Assembly (NCBI RefSeq): GCF_900114385.1
Contig: NZ_FOSW01000006.1
Location: 62,001-126,000, forward strand
Length of the DNA stretch: 64,000 bases
Direction: 5' to 3'
Source: Geodermatophilus ruber
GTDB taxonomy: Bacteria > Actinomycetota > Actinomycetes > Mycobacteriales > Geodermatophilaceae
Notes under the pieces: generated by a model
What the model saw: the letters and a program-made list of their open reading frames with translations, nothing else
The model's database searches: none
Told to the model about the DNA's origin: nothing
Shown here: positions 49,358-61,988 of the stretch, in pieces
Numbering within the stretch: the first letter of the stretch is position 1
Layout: each line of letters starts with the position of its first letter
Position numbers and translations under genes: made by a program

Positions 49358-51877
49358 TCAGGTCTGGCCGGAGGCCGCCGGCTCCCGCTCCTCGACCACG
49401 TCGAAGGCCAGGGCGTCGTCCCGGACGGTGACGCGCACCCGCTGACCCTGCTGCACCCGCCCCTCCAGCAGCAACCGGGAGATCGGGTTCTCGACCTCGC
49501 GCTGGATCAGCCGGCGCAGCGGCCGCGCGCCGAACTCCGGTTGATAGCCGTGCTCGGCCAGCCAGTCCACCGCCTCAGGGGTGAACTCGACCTGCAGCCC
49601 CTGGTTCGTCATCCGGCGGCGCGTCCGGTCGAGCAGCAGGTCCGTGATCTGCCGGAGCTGCTCGGCCTCCAGTCGCTGGAAGACGACGATCTCGTCGATC
49701 CGGTTGAGGAACTCCGGCCGGAACGACTCCCGCAGCCGCCGCATGAGCTGCTCGCGCAGCGTGTCCTGCTGCTGCACGCCGCTGCCGGTGAAGCCCAGAG
49801 GCTCCCGGCGCCCGACGATCAGCTCCGAGCCGAGGTTGCTGGTCATGATCAGGACGGTGTTCCGGAAGTCGACGGTGCGGCCCTGGGAGTCGGTGAGCCG
49901 ACCGTCGTCGAGCACCTGCAGCAAGGTGTTGAAGAGATCGGGATGGGCCTTCTCGATCTCGTCGAGGAGCAGCACCGAGTAGGGGCGGCGGCGCACCGCC
50001 TCGGTGAGCTGCCCGGCGTCCTCGTACCCGACGTAGCCGGGCGGCGAGCCGACGAGCCGGCTGACCGTGTGCCGCTCCTGGAACTCGCTCATGTCCAGCC
50101 GGATCATCCGGTCCTCGGAGCCGAACAGGGCGGCGGCCAGCGCCCGCGCCAGCTCGGTCTTCCCCACACCTGTCGGGCCGAGGAACAGGAAGCTGCCGAT
50201 CGGCCGGTTCGGATCCCCCAGGCCCACCCGGGAACGGCGCACCGCCTCGGCCACCACCTCGACCGCCTCGTCCTGCCCGATCACCCGCTCGTGCAGGTGC
50301 TGCTCCAGGTGCAGCAGGCGCTCCATCTCCTCCTCGGTGAGCTGGCTGACCGGGATGCCGGTGGCCCGCGACACGACCTCGGCGATGTCCTCCACCCCGA
50401 CCTCCGGGACGACGGTCTCCCCGCTCCCACGGGCCTCGTCCAGGCGCTGCTGCGCCACGGTGAGCTGCTCCTTGAGCTGGGAGGCGCGCGCGTACTGCTC
50501 CGCTGCCACCGCCTGGTCCTTCTCCCGGTGCAACCGGGAGACCTCGTACTCGAGGCCCCGCAGGCCGGTCGGTGGGGTCTTGACCCGCCGCCGCACCCGC
50601 GCCCCGGCCTGGTCGATGAGGTCGATCGCCTTGTCGGGCAGGTACCGGTCGGTGATGTAGCGGTCCGACAGCTCTGCCGCCGCCACGAGCGCCTCGTCGG
50701 TGAACCGCACCTCGTGGTGGGCCTCGTAGCGGTCGCGCAGCCCCCGGAGGATCTCGACGGTCTCCTCGACGCTCGGCTCGGAGATCAGGACCGGCTGGAA
50801 CCGCCGCTCCAGCGCCGCGTCCTTCTCGATGTTGCGGCGGTACTCCTCCAGCGTCGTGGCGCCGACGATGTGCAGCTCGCCGCGGGCGAGGGCCGGCTTG
50901 AGCATGTTCCCCGCGCCGGCCGATCCCTCGGAGCTACCCGCCCCGACGACGGTGTGCAGCTCGTCGATGAAGACGAGCAGCTCGTCGGAGTGCTCCCTGA
51001 TCTCCTCGATGACCTTCTTGAGGCGCTCCTCGAAGTCACCGCGGTAACGGGTGCCGGCGACCAGGCCGGTCAGGTCGATCTCCACCACCCGCCGGCCGCG
51101 CAGCGTCTCGGGGACGTCGTCGTCGGCGATCTGCGCGGCGATCCCCTCGACGATCGCGGTCTTGCCGACGCCGGCCTCGCCGATCAGCACCGGGTTGTTC
51201 TTGCGCCGCCGGGAGAGAACCTCGAGGGTCTGCTCGATCTCGTCGTCCCGCCCGACCACCGGGTCGATCTTCCCGTCGCGGGCCAGCGCGGTCAGGTCAC
51301 GGCCGAACTCGTCCAGCGTCGGCGTGCTGGACGGCGGCTGCCCGCCCCCGGGCGCCATCCCCCCGCCCATGGCCGCCTGGCGCAACGTCTCCGGCGTGAT
51401 GTTCATCGCCCGCAGGATCCGGCCGCCCGGCGAGTCCGGGTTGACGGCGAGGGCGAACAGCAGGTGTTCGGGGCCGATGTAGGTCGAGCCCAGCGCCCGC
51501 GCGATCTGGTGGGCGTCGAGCAGGGCGCGCTTGGCGGCCGGGGTGAGGGCCGGCGGCTCGGTGCGCGGCTCGCCGCGCCGGCCCAGCCCGTCGAGCTGCT
51601 CCCGCAGGTGGTCGGGGTCGGCGCCCGCCCGCATGAGCAGGTGCCGCGTCGACTCCTCCTCGGTCAGCGCCCAGAGCAGGTGCTCGGTGTCCAGATCGGG
51701 GCTGCCGGTCTCCGCAGCCCGCCGCGCGGCCGCGTTCACCAGCTCCCGGCCCTGCTCGCTCAGCAGCTGGCCGAGGTCGATCCGGTGCCTGGGTTGTCCC
51801 GGGCCACCGCTGAGGTAGCGCGAGATGAAGTCGTCGTACGGGCCGCCGTAGCCGCCGGGAAAGGTGCCGCTGCTCAT
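49358..51877 (-). CDS. ClpC-like AAA+ chaperone ATPase, glycine-rich N-terminus
   Basis: This 839-residue double-ATPase is a Clp/Hsp100 protein. After a Gly/Tyr-rich start ([14 protein letters not shown]) there is a Clp N-domain (about 35-165). The first AAA module has GEAGVGKT and [15 protein letters not shown] short ClpC-type middle domain has [20 protein letters not shown]. The second AAA module has [11 protein letters not shown] and [12 protein letters not shown]. The loop [10 protein letters not shown] contains LGF, the ClpP-binding tripeptide, so it likely delivers substrates to ClpP. It looks like a second ClpC paralog rather than the main one. No clear heat-shock operator is seen upstream. 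Confidence 0.93.
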   Translation of the reverse strand: MSSGTFPGGYGGPYDDFISRYLSGGPGQPRHRIDLGQLLSEQGRELVNAAARRAAETGSPDLDTEHLLWALTEEESTRHLLMRAGADPDHLREQLDGLGRRGEPRTEPPALTPAAKRALLDAHQIARALGSTYIGPEHLLFALAVNPDSPGGRILRAMNITPETLRQAAMGGGMAPGGGQPPSSTPTLDEFGRDLTALARDGKIDPVVGRDDEIEQTLEVLSRRRKNNPVLIGEAGVGKTAIVEGIAAQIADDDVPETLRGRRVVEIDLTGLVAGTRYRGDFEERLKKVIEEIREHSDELLVFIDELHTVVGAGSSEGSAGAGNMLKPALARGELHIVGATTLEEYRRNIEKDAALERRFQPVLISEPSVEETVEILRGLRDRYEAHHEVRFTDEALVAAAELSDRYITDRYLPDKAIDLIDQAGARVRRRVKTPPTGLRGLEYEVSRLHREKDQAVAAEQYARASQLKEQLTVAQQRLDEARGSGETVVPEVGVEDIAEVVSRATGIPVSQLTEEEMERLLHLEQHLHERVIGQDEAVEVVAEAVRRSRVGLGDPNRPIGSFLFLGPTGVGKTELARALAAALFGSEDRMIRLDMSEFQERHTVSRLVGSPPGYVGYEDAGQLTEAVRRRPYSVLLLDEIEKAHPDLFNTLLQVLDDGRLTDSQGRTVDFRNTVLIMTSNLGSELIVGRREPLGFTGSGVQQQDTLREQLMRRLRESFRPEFLNRIDEIVVFQRLEAEQLRQITDLLLDRTRRRMTNQGLQVEFTPEAVDWLAEHGYQPEFGARPLRRLIQREVENPISRLLLEGRVQQGQRVRVTVRDDALAFDVVEEREPAASGQT

Positions 51878-51954
51878 GCGAGCCCTCCACAGGACGGTCG
51901 TCCGGGGCCCACGGCTGAGCTCGACACCGACCCTACCCAGCTCGGAGCTCCGCC

Positions 51955-51960
51955 TAGCAT
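51955..51960 (+). promoter_or_regulatory. Possible -10 element of leaderless ctaA
   Basis: TAGCAT ends six bases before the GTG at 51967. No ribosome site precedes the gene, so the transcript likely starts at the codon. Confidence 0.45.
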
Positions 51961-51966
51961 CGAACC

Positions 51967-52911
51967 GTGCCGGTCCTCCCCACCGCCTTCTCCTCCACCG
52001 CCGTCTCCCGCCTGGCGCTGGCCAACGTCGTCGCCAACGGGCTCATCGTGGTGACCGGCGGCGCCGTCCGGCTGACCGGTTCCGGGCTGGGCTGCCCGAC
52101 CTGGCCGCGGTGCACCGACGAGAGCCTCGTCACCACGCCGGAGATGGGCGGCCACGGGATCATCGAGTTCGGCAACCGGCTTCTGACGTTCGTCCTCACG
52201 GCGGTGGCCGTGGCGACCGTGGTGGCGGTGTGGCGCTCGACCCGTCGGGACCTGCGCCCGCTCGCGGCGCTGAGCTTCCTCGGCATCCCCGCGCAGGCGC
52301 TGCTCGGCGGGGTCACCGTGCTGACCGGGCTCAACCCGTGGACCGTCGCGGCGCACTTCCTGCTCTCGATGCTGCTCGTCGCGGTCGCCACGGTCCTCTG
52401 GCTGCGCTCCCGCGAGCCCGGGGTCGGCCAGCCGCTGCTGCGCCGTCCGCTGGCCCTGCTGGTGTCCGCGATCGCCGCGGTGACCGCGGTGGTGCTCGTG
52501 CTCGGCACGCTGGTGACCGGCAGCGGGCCGCACAGCGGGGACGTCGACGAGAACGACGTCCCGACCGGTGACCGGATGGGCTTCGACCTGCAGCTGATCA
52601 GCCAGCTGCACGCCGACGCGGTCTTCCTGCTGCTCGGGCTCACCGTCGCGCTGCTGGTGACGCTGTACGCCACCGACTCCCCCGGCCGCGTCCGCCGGGC
52701 CGCCCGCGATCTGCTGCTCGTCCAGCTCGCGCAGGGTGTCATCGGTTACCTGCAGTACTTCACCGGGCTGCCGGTCGTCCTCGTGCTGCTGCACATGCTC
52801 GGCGCGGTGCTCATCAGCGTCTGCACGGCCCGGCTGGTGTGGGCGGTCCGCGGCCCGTCGGCCGAGCTGCCGCTGGACACCCCGGCCGAGCCCGCAGCCC
52901 TTCCCCGCTGA
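51967..52911 (+). CDS. ctaA: Heme A synthase CtaA/Cox15
   Basis: CtaA oxidises heme O to heme A for cytochrome oxidase. The 314-residue protein has eight membrane helices. It shows a cysteine pair in GCPTWPRC, the conserved EFGNRLL acid, and heme histidines in VAAHFLL, LHADAV and LLHMLGA. It ends with an acidic/proline tail. The GTG at 51967 and TAGCAT suggest leaderless expression. It converges on ctaB, the preceding enzyme in the pathway. Confidence 0.94.
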   Translation: MPVLPTAFSSTAVSRLALANVVANGLIVVTGGAVRLTGSGLGCPTWPRCTDESLVTTPEMGGHGIIEFGNRLLTFVLTAVAVATVVAVWRSTRRDLRPLAALSFLGIPAQALLGGVTVLTGLNPWTVAAHFLLSMLLVAVATVLWLRSREPGVGQPLLRRPLALLVSAIAAVTAVVLVLGTLVTGSGPHSGDVDENDVPTGDRMGFDLQLISQLHADAVFLLLGLTVALLVTLYATDSPGRVRRAARDLLLVQLAQGVIGYLQYFTGLPVVLVLLHMLGAVLISVCTARLVWAVRGPSAELPLDTPAEPAALPR

Positions 52912-52919
52912 GCGACGTG

Positions 52920-52948
52920 CGGCTGTGGCGGGTTGTCGGCCACAGCCG
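52920..52948. terminator. Hairpin between ctaA and ctaB
   Basis: A 10-bp perfect stem (52920-52929 with 52939-52948) and nine-base loop lie just after the ctaA stop. The remaining 120 bases to ctaB show no gene. Confidence 0.6.
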
Positions 52949-53075
52949 GCTCCGGCCGTACCCGGTCCTCCGGTTCAGCCACCGGCGGCGGACGACCGAG
53001 CCCGACACCGGCCACCGCCGGCCCCCTCGTCGGCGTCCCCGACGCCTGTGAGGGGACCCAGCAGGGGGCCCTTGT

Positions 53076-53996
53076 TCAGACGAGGACGTCGACGACGATC
53101 GCGATCGACAGCAGCGCCATGTAGGTGATCGAGATGTGGAACAGCTGCATCGGCTTGGTCTCCGCGCCGGAGCGGATCCGCGCGAGCAGCCGGTGCGCCT
53201 CGACGGCGAACCACAGGCCCAGGGCGGCTGCCGTGGCGGTGTAGATCCAGCCGATGCCGTACTCCCCCGCCACCGGCCACAGCAGCAGCGAGACGGCGAC
53301 GGTCAGCCACGTCCAGGCGACGGTCTGCCGGCCCACCGACAGGGCGGTCGCGACCACCGGCAGCATCGGGACGTCGGCGCGGGCGTAGTCGGCGCGGAAG
53401 CGCATCGCCAGCGCCCAGAAATGCGGCAGCTGCCAGCAGAAGACGACGCCGAAGAAGACCACCGCCGGCCAGGCCAGCGAACCGGTCACCGCGGCCCAGC
53501 CGATGAGCACCGGCGCCGCGCCGGGCACGCCGCCGAACAGGGTGCTGTGCCGGGTGTGCCGCTTGAGCACGATCGTGTACAGCACCGCGTAGTAGACGAT
53601 CGCGGCGAGCGCGAGCCCCGCGGCCAGCAGCGTCGTCGTCGCCGCGAGCAGGGTGATCGAGACGACGGTGAGCACCACCCCGAAGACCAGCGCCCCCCGC
53701 GCGCTCACCTCGCCCATCGGCAGCGGCCGCCGCTCCGTGCGGTGCATCAGCCGGTCGATGTCGCGGTCGTACCAGCAGTTGAAGACGTTGGCCGCGCCGG
53801 CGGCGAGCGTGCCGCCGACCATCGTGGCGATCAGCAGGCCCCAGGAGGGCCAGCCGCCGTCGGCCAGCATCATCGCCGGCAGCGTGGTGACCAGCAGGAG
53901 CTCGATGATCCGCGGCTTGGTGAGCGCCACGTAGGCACGCACCGTCGCGGAGAGACGTCGGGTCTGGACGGCCGGACGCTCGGAGAGCGCCGTCAC
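53076..53996 (-). CDS. ctaB: Protoheme IX farnesyltransferase (heme O synthase) CtaB
   Basis: CtaB adds farnesyl to heme B. The 306-residue UbiA-family membrane protein has eight or nine helices. The first aspartate-rich motif is FNCWYDRDIDRLM near 75-87. The second loop includes FRADYARADVPMLP. The start is GTG at 53996 with GAGG upstream; longer frames upstream lack the conserved helix pattern. Its 3' end faces ctaA. Confidence 0.93.
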   Translation of the reverse strand: MTALSERPAVQTRRLSATVRAYVALTKPRIIELLLVTTLPAMMLADGGWPSWGLLIATMVGGTLAAGAANVFNCWYDRDIDRLMHRTERRPLPMGEVSARGALVFGVVLTVVSITLLAATTTLLAAGLALAAIVYYAVLYTIVLKRHTRHSTLFGGVPGAAPVLIGWAAVTGSLAWPAVVFFGVVFCWQLPHFWALAMRFRADYARADVPMLPVVATALSVGRQTVAWTWLTVAVSLLLWPVAGEYGIGWIYTATAAALGLWFAVEAHRLLARIRSGAETKPMQLFHISITYMALLSIAIVVDVLV

Positions 53997-54336
53997 CGGG
54001 TGGCCTCGGGCGCACAGGCGCGCGGGCAGGGCACCACCGGGCACCTGGACAGCACGGGGTCCCTTCCAACTGGGGACAGGAGAACGGATCAACTGTAGCC
54101 CGCGGCCGACGGGCGCCCGTGCGGACATGACTAGGGTCTCGTCACGTTGGTGCTGCGGGTGCAGCGGGTAGGGCCGACGTCGACGACGACGGTGCGTCCG
54201 GTTCCGGCGCGTCGGGGCCGGGGGGCGCGGGCCGGTCGCTGGGGCCGCGCACCGCCGTCCGCCCGGGGTCGGGTCCGCACCCGCCGGCAGTCCCGGGCGG
54301 TTTCGCACAGCCCGACCCCGAGGGAGCACCAGCACG
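53997..54336. other. 340-bp divergent region between ctaB and tkt
   Basis: The gap should carry the promoters of ctaB (leftward) and of the pentose-phosphate operon (rightward). TAGGGT at 54132-54137 is a possible rightward -10 element, giving a leader of nearly 200 bases. TACAGT on the minus strand near 54095 is a possible leftward one. No gene or strong hairpin is evident. Confidence 0.45.
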
Positions 54337-56547
<2,211 letters not shown>

Positions 56548-56582
56548 GGCGCCTGACACCACCGAGTCCGAAAGGCAGAGAC

Positions 56583-57689
56583 ATGGCTCAGAACGAGAGG
56601 CTGGCCGAGCTGTCGGCCGCCGGGGTCGCCGTCTGGCTGGACGACCTCTCGCGCGACCGCATCCGCACCGGGAACCTGCAGACCCTGATCGACGAGGACT
56701 GCGTCGTGGGCGTCACGACCAACCCGACGATCTTCGCCGGGGCGATCCACGGCTCGGACTCCTACAACGACCAGCTGCACGCCCTGGCCGTCCGCGGGGT
56801 CAGCGTCGAAGAGGCGCTGCGCACCATCACCGCCTCCGACGTCCGGGATGCCTGCGACGTGCTCGCCCCGGTCGCCGCGCGCACCGGCATCGACGGGCGG
56901 GTGTCCCTCGAGGTCGCCCCCGGGCTGGCGCACGACACCGACGCGACGGCGGCCGAGGCGGCGCACCTGTGGTGGCTGGTCGACCGGCCGAACCTGTTCA
57001 TCAAGATCCCCGCGACCGAGGCCGGGCTGCCGGCGATCAGCGCGACGATCGCCCGCGGGATCAGTGTCAACGTCACGCTGATCTTCAGCCTCGAGCGGTA
57101 CCGGGCGGTCATGGATGCCTACATGACCGGCCTCGAGCAGCGGCTGGCCGCGGACCCCACGGCGGGCCTGGGCGGCATCGAGTCGGTGGCGTCCTTCTTC
57201 GTCTCCCGGGTGGACACCGAGATCGACAAGCGGCTGGACGCGCTGGGGGCCGACCCCTCGCTCAAGGGCAGGGCGGCCGTCGCCAACGCGCGGCTGGCCT
57301 ACCGGGCCTTCGAGGAGGTCCTCGCCTCCGACCGCTGGCGGGCCCTCGAGGCCCGGGGCGCCCGCCCCCAGCGGCCGCTGTGGGCCTCGACCGGGGTGAA
57401 GAACCCGGACTACCCGGACACGCTCTACGTCAGCGAGTTGATCGCACCGGGAACGGTCAACACGATGCCGGAGAAGACGCTGATGGCCTACGCCGACCAC
57501 GGCAGCCCCGGCACCCCGGTGCAGAAGGCCTACGACGAGGCCGCCGCGGTGATGAAGTCGGTCCGCGACGCCGGGGTCGACCTCGACGACGTCTTCCGGG
57601 TGCTCGAGGAGGAGGGCGTGCAGAAGTTCGTCGACTCCTGGGACGAGCTCACCGAGTCGGTCCGCAGCGAGCTCGAGGCCAACAAGTGA
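56583..57689 (+). CDS. tal: Transaldolase
   Basis: Transaldolase moves a three-carbon unit via a Schiff base. The 368-residue protein has [11 protein letters not shown] near 42-52 and the catalytic lysine in [12 protein letters not shown] near residue 143. Its size and sequence match the actinobacterial long form. ATG at 56583 follows AAAGG. The stop overlaps pgi by four bases (GTGA). Confidence 0.96.
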   Translation: MAQNERLAELSAAGVAVWLDDLSRDRIRTGNLQTLIDEDCVVGVTTNPTIFAGAIHGSDSYNDQLHALAVRGVSVEEALRTITASDVRDACDVLAPVAARTGIDGRVSLEVAPGLAHDTDATAAEAAHLWWLVDRPNLFIKIPATEAGLPAISATIARGISVNVTLIFSLERYRAVMDAYMTGLEQRLAADPTAGLGGIESVASFFVSRVDTEIDKRLDALGADPSLKGRAAVANARLAYRAFEEVLASDRWRALEARGARPQRPLWASTGVKNPDYPDTLYVSELIAPGTVNTMPEKTLMAYADHGSPGTPVQKAYDEAAAVMKSVRDAGVDLDDVFRVLEEEGVQKFVDSWDELTESVRSELEANK

Positions 57690-59290
57690 GCCTTGAGTTC
57701 ACCACCGTCGGCCTGGACGTGCCCGCCCCGGTGCGGGCGCCGCTCGTCGAGGACGACGTCGCCGCCCGGCTCGTGCGGAAGGACCCCACGCTGTGGGGTC
57801 CCGACGCGGTACCCGAGGCGACGGTCCGGCTGGGCTGGCTGGACCTGCCGGCCAGCTCGCGGGAACTGGTGTCCCGGCTCGCGGAGCTGCGCACCGAGCT
57901 GGTCGCCGCGGGCCTGGACCGGGTGGTGCTGTGCGGCATGGGCGGCTCCTCCCTGGCGCCGGAGGTCATCTGCCGGGCCGCGGGGGTGCCGCTGGTCGTC
58001 CTGGACGCCACCGACCCGGGCCAGGTGGCCGCGGCGCTGACCGACCTGGACCGCACGGTCGTCGTCGTCAGCTCCAAGTCCGGCGGCACGATCGAGACCG
58101 ACAGCCAGCGCCGGGCCTTCGTCGCCGCCTTCGCCGAGGCCGGGCTGGACGAGCGGGAGATCGGGGCGCGCTTCGTCGTCGTCACCGATCCCGGCTCGCC
58201 GCTGGCCGACATCGCGGCGGCGATGGGGGCCCGCGCGGTTTTCCTCGCCGACCCCACCGTCGGCGGGCGCTACAGCGCGTTGTCGGCGTTCGGCCTGGTC
58301 CCGGCCGCGCTGGCCGGGGCCGACGTCGGCGCGCTGCTCGCCGAGGCGGAGGGGCTGGCCGAGCAGCTGTCGGCCCCGGACAACCCGGCGCTGGAGCTCG
58401 GCCTCGCGCTGGGCGCGGGGTTCCGCGCCGGCCGGGACAAGCTGGCCCTGGCGCCGGCCGCGCCGGACAACACCCTCCCGGGCTTCGGCGACTGGGCCGA
58501 GCAGCTGATCGCCGAGTCCACCGGCAAGCAGGGGCGCGGCATCCTGCCCGTCGTCGTCGAGGACATCGGCGCCCCGGGTGCCCGGGGCGCCGACGTCCTG
58601 CTCGCGGTGGCCGGCGGCAAGGCCCCGCCGGAGGAGCCGTCGGTCGGCGTCGCCGGCCCGCTCGGCGCGCAGTTCCTCGGCTGGGAGTACGCCACGGCGG
58701 TCACCGGGCGGATCCTGGGGATCAATCCCTTCGACCAGCCCAACGTCACCGAGAGCAAGGAGAACACCCGGCGGATCCTCACCGAGGGCCTCCCCGAGGA
58801 GCGGCCGGCGGCGACGATCGGGGCGATCGAGGTGCACGGCAGCGGCGGCCTGCTCGACCGCGTCGATCTCAGCGCGCACGACGGGGTGGCACTGGCCCTG
58901 GACGCCCTGCTGGCCTCGATCCCGCCCCGCGGCTACCTGGCCGTGATGGCCTACCTGGACCGGGAGCGCGACGCCGCTGCGGCGGCGCTGCGCGCCGTCC
59001 TGGCCCGGCGCACGGAGCGCGCGGTCACGTTCGGGTGGGGCCCGCGGTTCCTGCACTCGACCGGGCAGTACCACAAGGGCGGCCCGCAGCTCGGGGCCTT
59101 CCTGCAGCTGACCGGCGCGGTGGCGCAGGACCTGCCGGTGCCCGACCGGCCCTACAGCTTCGGTGCGCTGCAGGCCGCCCAGGCCGCCGGGGACCGCGCG
59201 GCCCTGGCCGACCGCGGCCGCCCGCTGCTGCGGCTGCACCTGACCGACCGCGCCGCCGGGATCGAGCAGCTCCGCTCGGCGGCCTCCTGA
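57686..59290 (+). CDS. pgi: Glucose-6-phosphate isomerase
   Basis: This enzyme interconverts glucose-6-phosphate and fructose-6-phosphate. The 534-residue protein has [13 protein letters not shown], the phosphate-binding [11 protein letters not shown] and the [11 protein letters not shown] block, then [16 protein letters not shown] near the C-terminus. The sequence belongs to the transaldolase-associated PGI branch of actinobacteria. GTG at 57686 overlaps the tal stop. Confidence 0.93.
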   Translation: MSLEFTTVGLDVPAPVRAPLVEDDVAARLVRKDPTLWGPDAVPEATVRLGWLDLPASSRELVSRLAELRTELVAAGLDRVVLCGMGGSSLAPEVICRAAGVPLVVLDATDPGQVAAALTDLDRTVVVVSSKSGGTIETDSQRRAFVAAFAEAGLDEREIGARFVVVTDPGSPLADIAAAMGARAVFLADPTVGGRYSALSAFGLVPAALAGADVGALLAEAEGLAEQLSAPDNPALELGLALGAGFRAGRDKLALAPAAPDNTLPGFGDWAEQLIAESTGKQGRGILPVVVEDIGAPGARGADVLLAVAGGKAPPEEPSVGVAGPLGAQFLGWEYATAVTGRILGINPFDQPNVTESKENTRRILTEGLPEERPAATIGAIEVHGSGGLLDRVDLSAHDGVALALDALLASIPPRGYLAVMAYLDRERDAAAAALRAVLARRTERAVTFGWGPRFLHSTGQYHKGGPQLGAFLQLTGAVAQDLPVPDRPYSFGALQAAQAAGDRAALADRGRPLLRLHLTDRAAGIEQLRSAAS

Positions 59291-59351
59291 GCCCCGCGAG
59301 CGGGCCCAGCTCCCCGGCCCGACGGCAGCCCCCCGACCCGAGGGACGAACC

Positions 59352-60869
59352 ATGATTCTCAACCCGCTGAGGGATCCACGGGACCGGCGGCTGCCCCGCG
59401 TACCCGAACCGTGCGCCCTGGTGGTGTTCGGGATCACCGGCGACCTGGCCCGCAAGAAGCTGCTGCCCGCGGTCTACGACCTCGCCAACCGCGGCCTGCT
59501 GCCGACGAACTTCGCGCTGCTCGGCTTCGCCCGCCGGGACTGGGGGGACACCGAGTTCGCCGAGCTGGCCCGGGACGCTGCCCGCGCGCACGCCCGCACC
59601 CAGTGGCGCGAGGAGGTGTGGGAGCGGCTGGCCGAGAGCGTCCGCTTCGTGCCGGGCTCCTTCGACGACGACAATGCGTTCGACGAGCTGCGCCAGGTCC
59701 TCGACGAGCTGGAGGGAACCCACGGGATCGGGGGGAACGCGGCGTTCTACCTGTCGATCCCGCCGGAGATGTTCCCGCCGGTGCTCAAGCAGATGCAGCG
59801 CACCGGTATGGCCGAGAGCACGCCCGACCGGTGGCGCCGGGTCGTGGTGGAGAAGCCCTTCGGCTACGACCTGCCCTCCGCCCGGGCGCTCAACGAGCTG
59901 GTCGACTCGGTGTTCGGCCCCGACGACGTCTTCCGCATCGACCACTACCTGGGCAAGGAGACCGTCCAGAACCTGATGGCCCTGCGGTTCGCCAACACCC
60001 TGTTCGAGCCCATCTGGAACGGTCACCACGTCGATTCGGTGCAGATCACGGTGGCCGAGGACGTCGGCATCAGCGGGCGGGCGGCCTTCTACGAGAAGAC
60101 CGGCGCCGCGCGTGACGTGCTGCAGAACCACCTGCTGCAGCTGCTGGCGCTCACCGCCATGGAGGAGCCGGTCGAGCTGTCCGCGGAGGAGATCCGCACC
60201 GAGAAGCTCAAGGTGCTGCGCGCCATCTCGCTGCCCGAGAACCTCGCCACCTTCGCCGTCCGCGGCCAGTACGAGCAGGGCTGGCTGGCCGGCGAGCGGG
60301 TCCCCGGCTACCGCCAGGAGGAGGGCGTCGCGCCCGACTCGCGGACCGAGACCTTCGTCGCCGTCCGGTTCGGCGTGGAGACCCGCCGGTGGGCCGGGGT
60401 GCCGTTCTACCTGCGCACCGGCAAGCGGCTGCCCCGCCGCGTCTCCGAGATCGCGCTGGTGTTCAAACGCGCCCCGCACCTGCCCTTCGCGCCGACCGAC
60501 ACCGAGGAGCTGGGCAACAACCAGCTCGTCGTCCGGGTGCAGCCGGACGAGGGGGTAACCCTCAAGTTCGGGTCGAAGGTGCCCGGCAGCGTCATGGAGG
60601 TCCGGGACGTGTCCATGGACTTCCTCTACGGCGAGAAGTTCACCGAGGCCAGCCCCGAGGCCTACGAGCGGCTGCTGCTCGACGTGCTGCTGGGCGACGC
60701 GACGCTGTTTCCCCGCAACGCCGAGGTGGAGGCGTCGTGGGCGGCCATCGACCCGCTGGAGGAGTTCTGGGCGGACACGCGTCCGTATCCCTACCGGGCC
60801 GGTGAGTGGGGCCCCCGCGCCGCCGACCGGATGCTCGCCGCCGAGGGCCGCAAGTGGCGCCGGCCGTGA
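59352..60869 (+). CDS. zwf: Glucose-6-phosphate 1-dehydrogenase
   Basis: Zwf makes NADPH and gluconolactone 6-phosphate. The 505-residue protein has the nucleotide motif FGITGDLARKKLLP (25-38), the substrate motif RIDHYLGKE (196-204), and EKPFGYDLPSA. It is followed by opcA, its activity partner. A spacer of 61 bases before the ATG may hold an internal promoter. Confidence 0.97.
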   Translation: MILNPLRDPRDRRLPRVPEPCALVVFGITGDLARKKLLPAVYDLANRGLLPTNFALLGFARRDWGDTEFAELARDAARAHARTQWREEVWERLAESVRFVPGSFDDDNAFDELRQVLDELEGTHGIGGNAAFYLSIPPEMFPPVLKQMQRTGMAESTPDRWRRVVVEKPFGYDLPSARALNELVDSVFGPDDVFRIDHYLGKETVQNLMALRFANTLFEPIWNGHHVDSVQITVAEDVGISGRAAFYEKTGAARDVLQNHLLQLLALTAMEEPVELSAEEIRTEKLKVLRAISLPENLATFAVRGQYEQGWLAGERVPGYRQEEGVAPDSRTETFVAVRFGVETRRWAGVPFYLRTGKRLPRRVSEIALVFKRAPHLPFAPTDTEELGNNQLVVRVQPDEGVTLKFGSKVPGSVMEVRDVSMDFLYGEKFTEASPEAYERLLLDVLLGDATLFPRNAEVEASWAAIDPLEEFWADTRPYPYRAGEWGPRAADRMLAAEGRKWRRP

Positions 60870-60914
60870 CCGGAGGGGCCCGATGAACGTCCCGACCCGA
60901 CCCGAGGAGGCACC

Positions 60915-61988
60915 GTGACGACCCTCTGGGACACCACCGGCACGGCCGTGGTCAAGGAGCTCGCCGCGCAGCGACGCACCGGTGGCGCGGTGGTCGCCGG
61001 CGTGGCGCTGACCATGGTCATCGTCGCCGACGAGGGCCGCGTGGCCGAGGCGGAGGACGCAGCCGCCACCGCCGCCGAGCAGCACCCCTTCCGGCTGCTG
61101 GTGGTCGTCCGCCGGCAGGTCGAGAGCGCGATCCCCCGCCTGGACGCCGAGGTGATCATCGGCGGGCGGCTGGGCCCCTGCGAGGCCGTCGTCATGCGAA
61201 TGTACGGCCGGCTCGGGCTGCACGCCGAATCGGTGGTGCTGCCGCTGCTGGCCGCCGACGCCCCGGTGGTGACCTGGTGGCACGACCGGCCGCCGAGACG
61301 GCTGGCCACCGACGCGCTGGGCGTCATCGCCGACCGGCGGATCACCGACATCTCGCTCGCCCCGGACCCGCACGACGCCCTGCGCGTCCGCGCGGACGAC
61401 TACGCCCCGGGCGACACCGACCTGTCGTGGACGCGGGGCACGCCCTGGCGGGCCACGCTGACCACCACGCTGGACTCGGTCGCCGGGCGCCGGGGCGAGC
61501 CCGTGCGCATCCTCGGCGGCAGGGTCGAGGGCGACCCGGGCAACGCCACCGCAGCCCTGCTGGCCGGCTGGCTGATCTCGCGCTGCGGCTGTGGCATCGA
61601 CGTGGTCAAGAGCGAGCGGAGGCCGGGCGCCAGCGGGGTCGACCAGGTCGTCCTGCAGCTGGACGAGAACGAGGAGGTTCGGGTGCAGGCCGACCGGCGG
61701 GGCGGCGCGGTGGTCATCCAGCCCTACCGGCCGGACACCAGAGTGGCACTGCGCGACCGCCCGCTCGGCGACCTGCTCGGCGAGGAACTGCGCCGGCTGG
61801 ACCCCGACGAGCCCTACAGCGAGGCGCTGGGGGCGGCCACCCGCACGACCGGGCTCGCCGAGCGCTCCCCCGTGCGCCAGCACATCTGGGTCGACCCGGC
61901 CCAGCCTGACGCGCTGCCGGTCGACCCGGAGAGCCCGGACGAGGAACTCCGACAGAGCCCGCGGGACGCCGGGGCGGCGAACCGATGA
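60915..61988 (+). CDS. opcA: OpcA, glucose-6-phosphate dehydrogenase assembly protein
   Basis: OpcA is required for active Zwf in actinobacteria and cyanobacteria. The 357-residue protein starts LWDTTGTAVVKELAAQRR, and contains VVTWWHDRPPRRLATDALG and GWLISRCGCGIDVV. The GTG at 60915 follows GGAGG. Its stop overlaps pgl by four bases. Confidence 0.95.
   Translation: MTTLWDTTGTAVVKELAAQRRTGGAVVAGVALTMVIVADEGRVAEAEDAAATAAEQHPFRLLVVVRRQVESAIPRLDAEVIIGGRLGPCEAVVMRMYGRLGLHAESVVLPLLAADAPVVTWWHDRPPRRLATDALGVIADRRITDISLAPDPHDALRVRADDYAPGDTDLSWTRGTPWRATLTTTLDSVAGRRGEPVRILGGRVEGDPGNATAALLAGWLISRCGCGIDVVKSERRPGASGVDQVVLQLDENEEVRVQADRRGGAVVIQPYRPDTRVALRDRPLGDLLGEELRRLDPDEPYSEALGAATRTTGLAERSPVRQHIWVDPAQPDALPVDPESPDEELRQSPRDAGAANR

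Noticed and set aside
49255-52000. HspR or CIRCE heat-shock operator upstream of the ClpC-like gene
   Set aside because: No CTTGAGT/ACTCAAG-like or CIRCE inverted repeat was found between the gene and ctaA.
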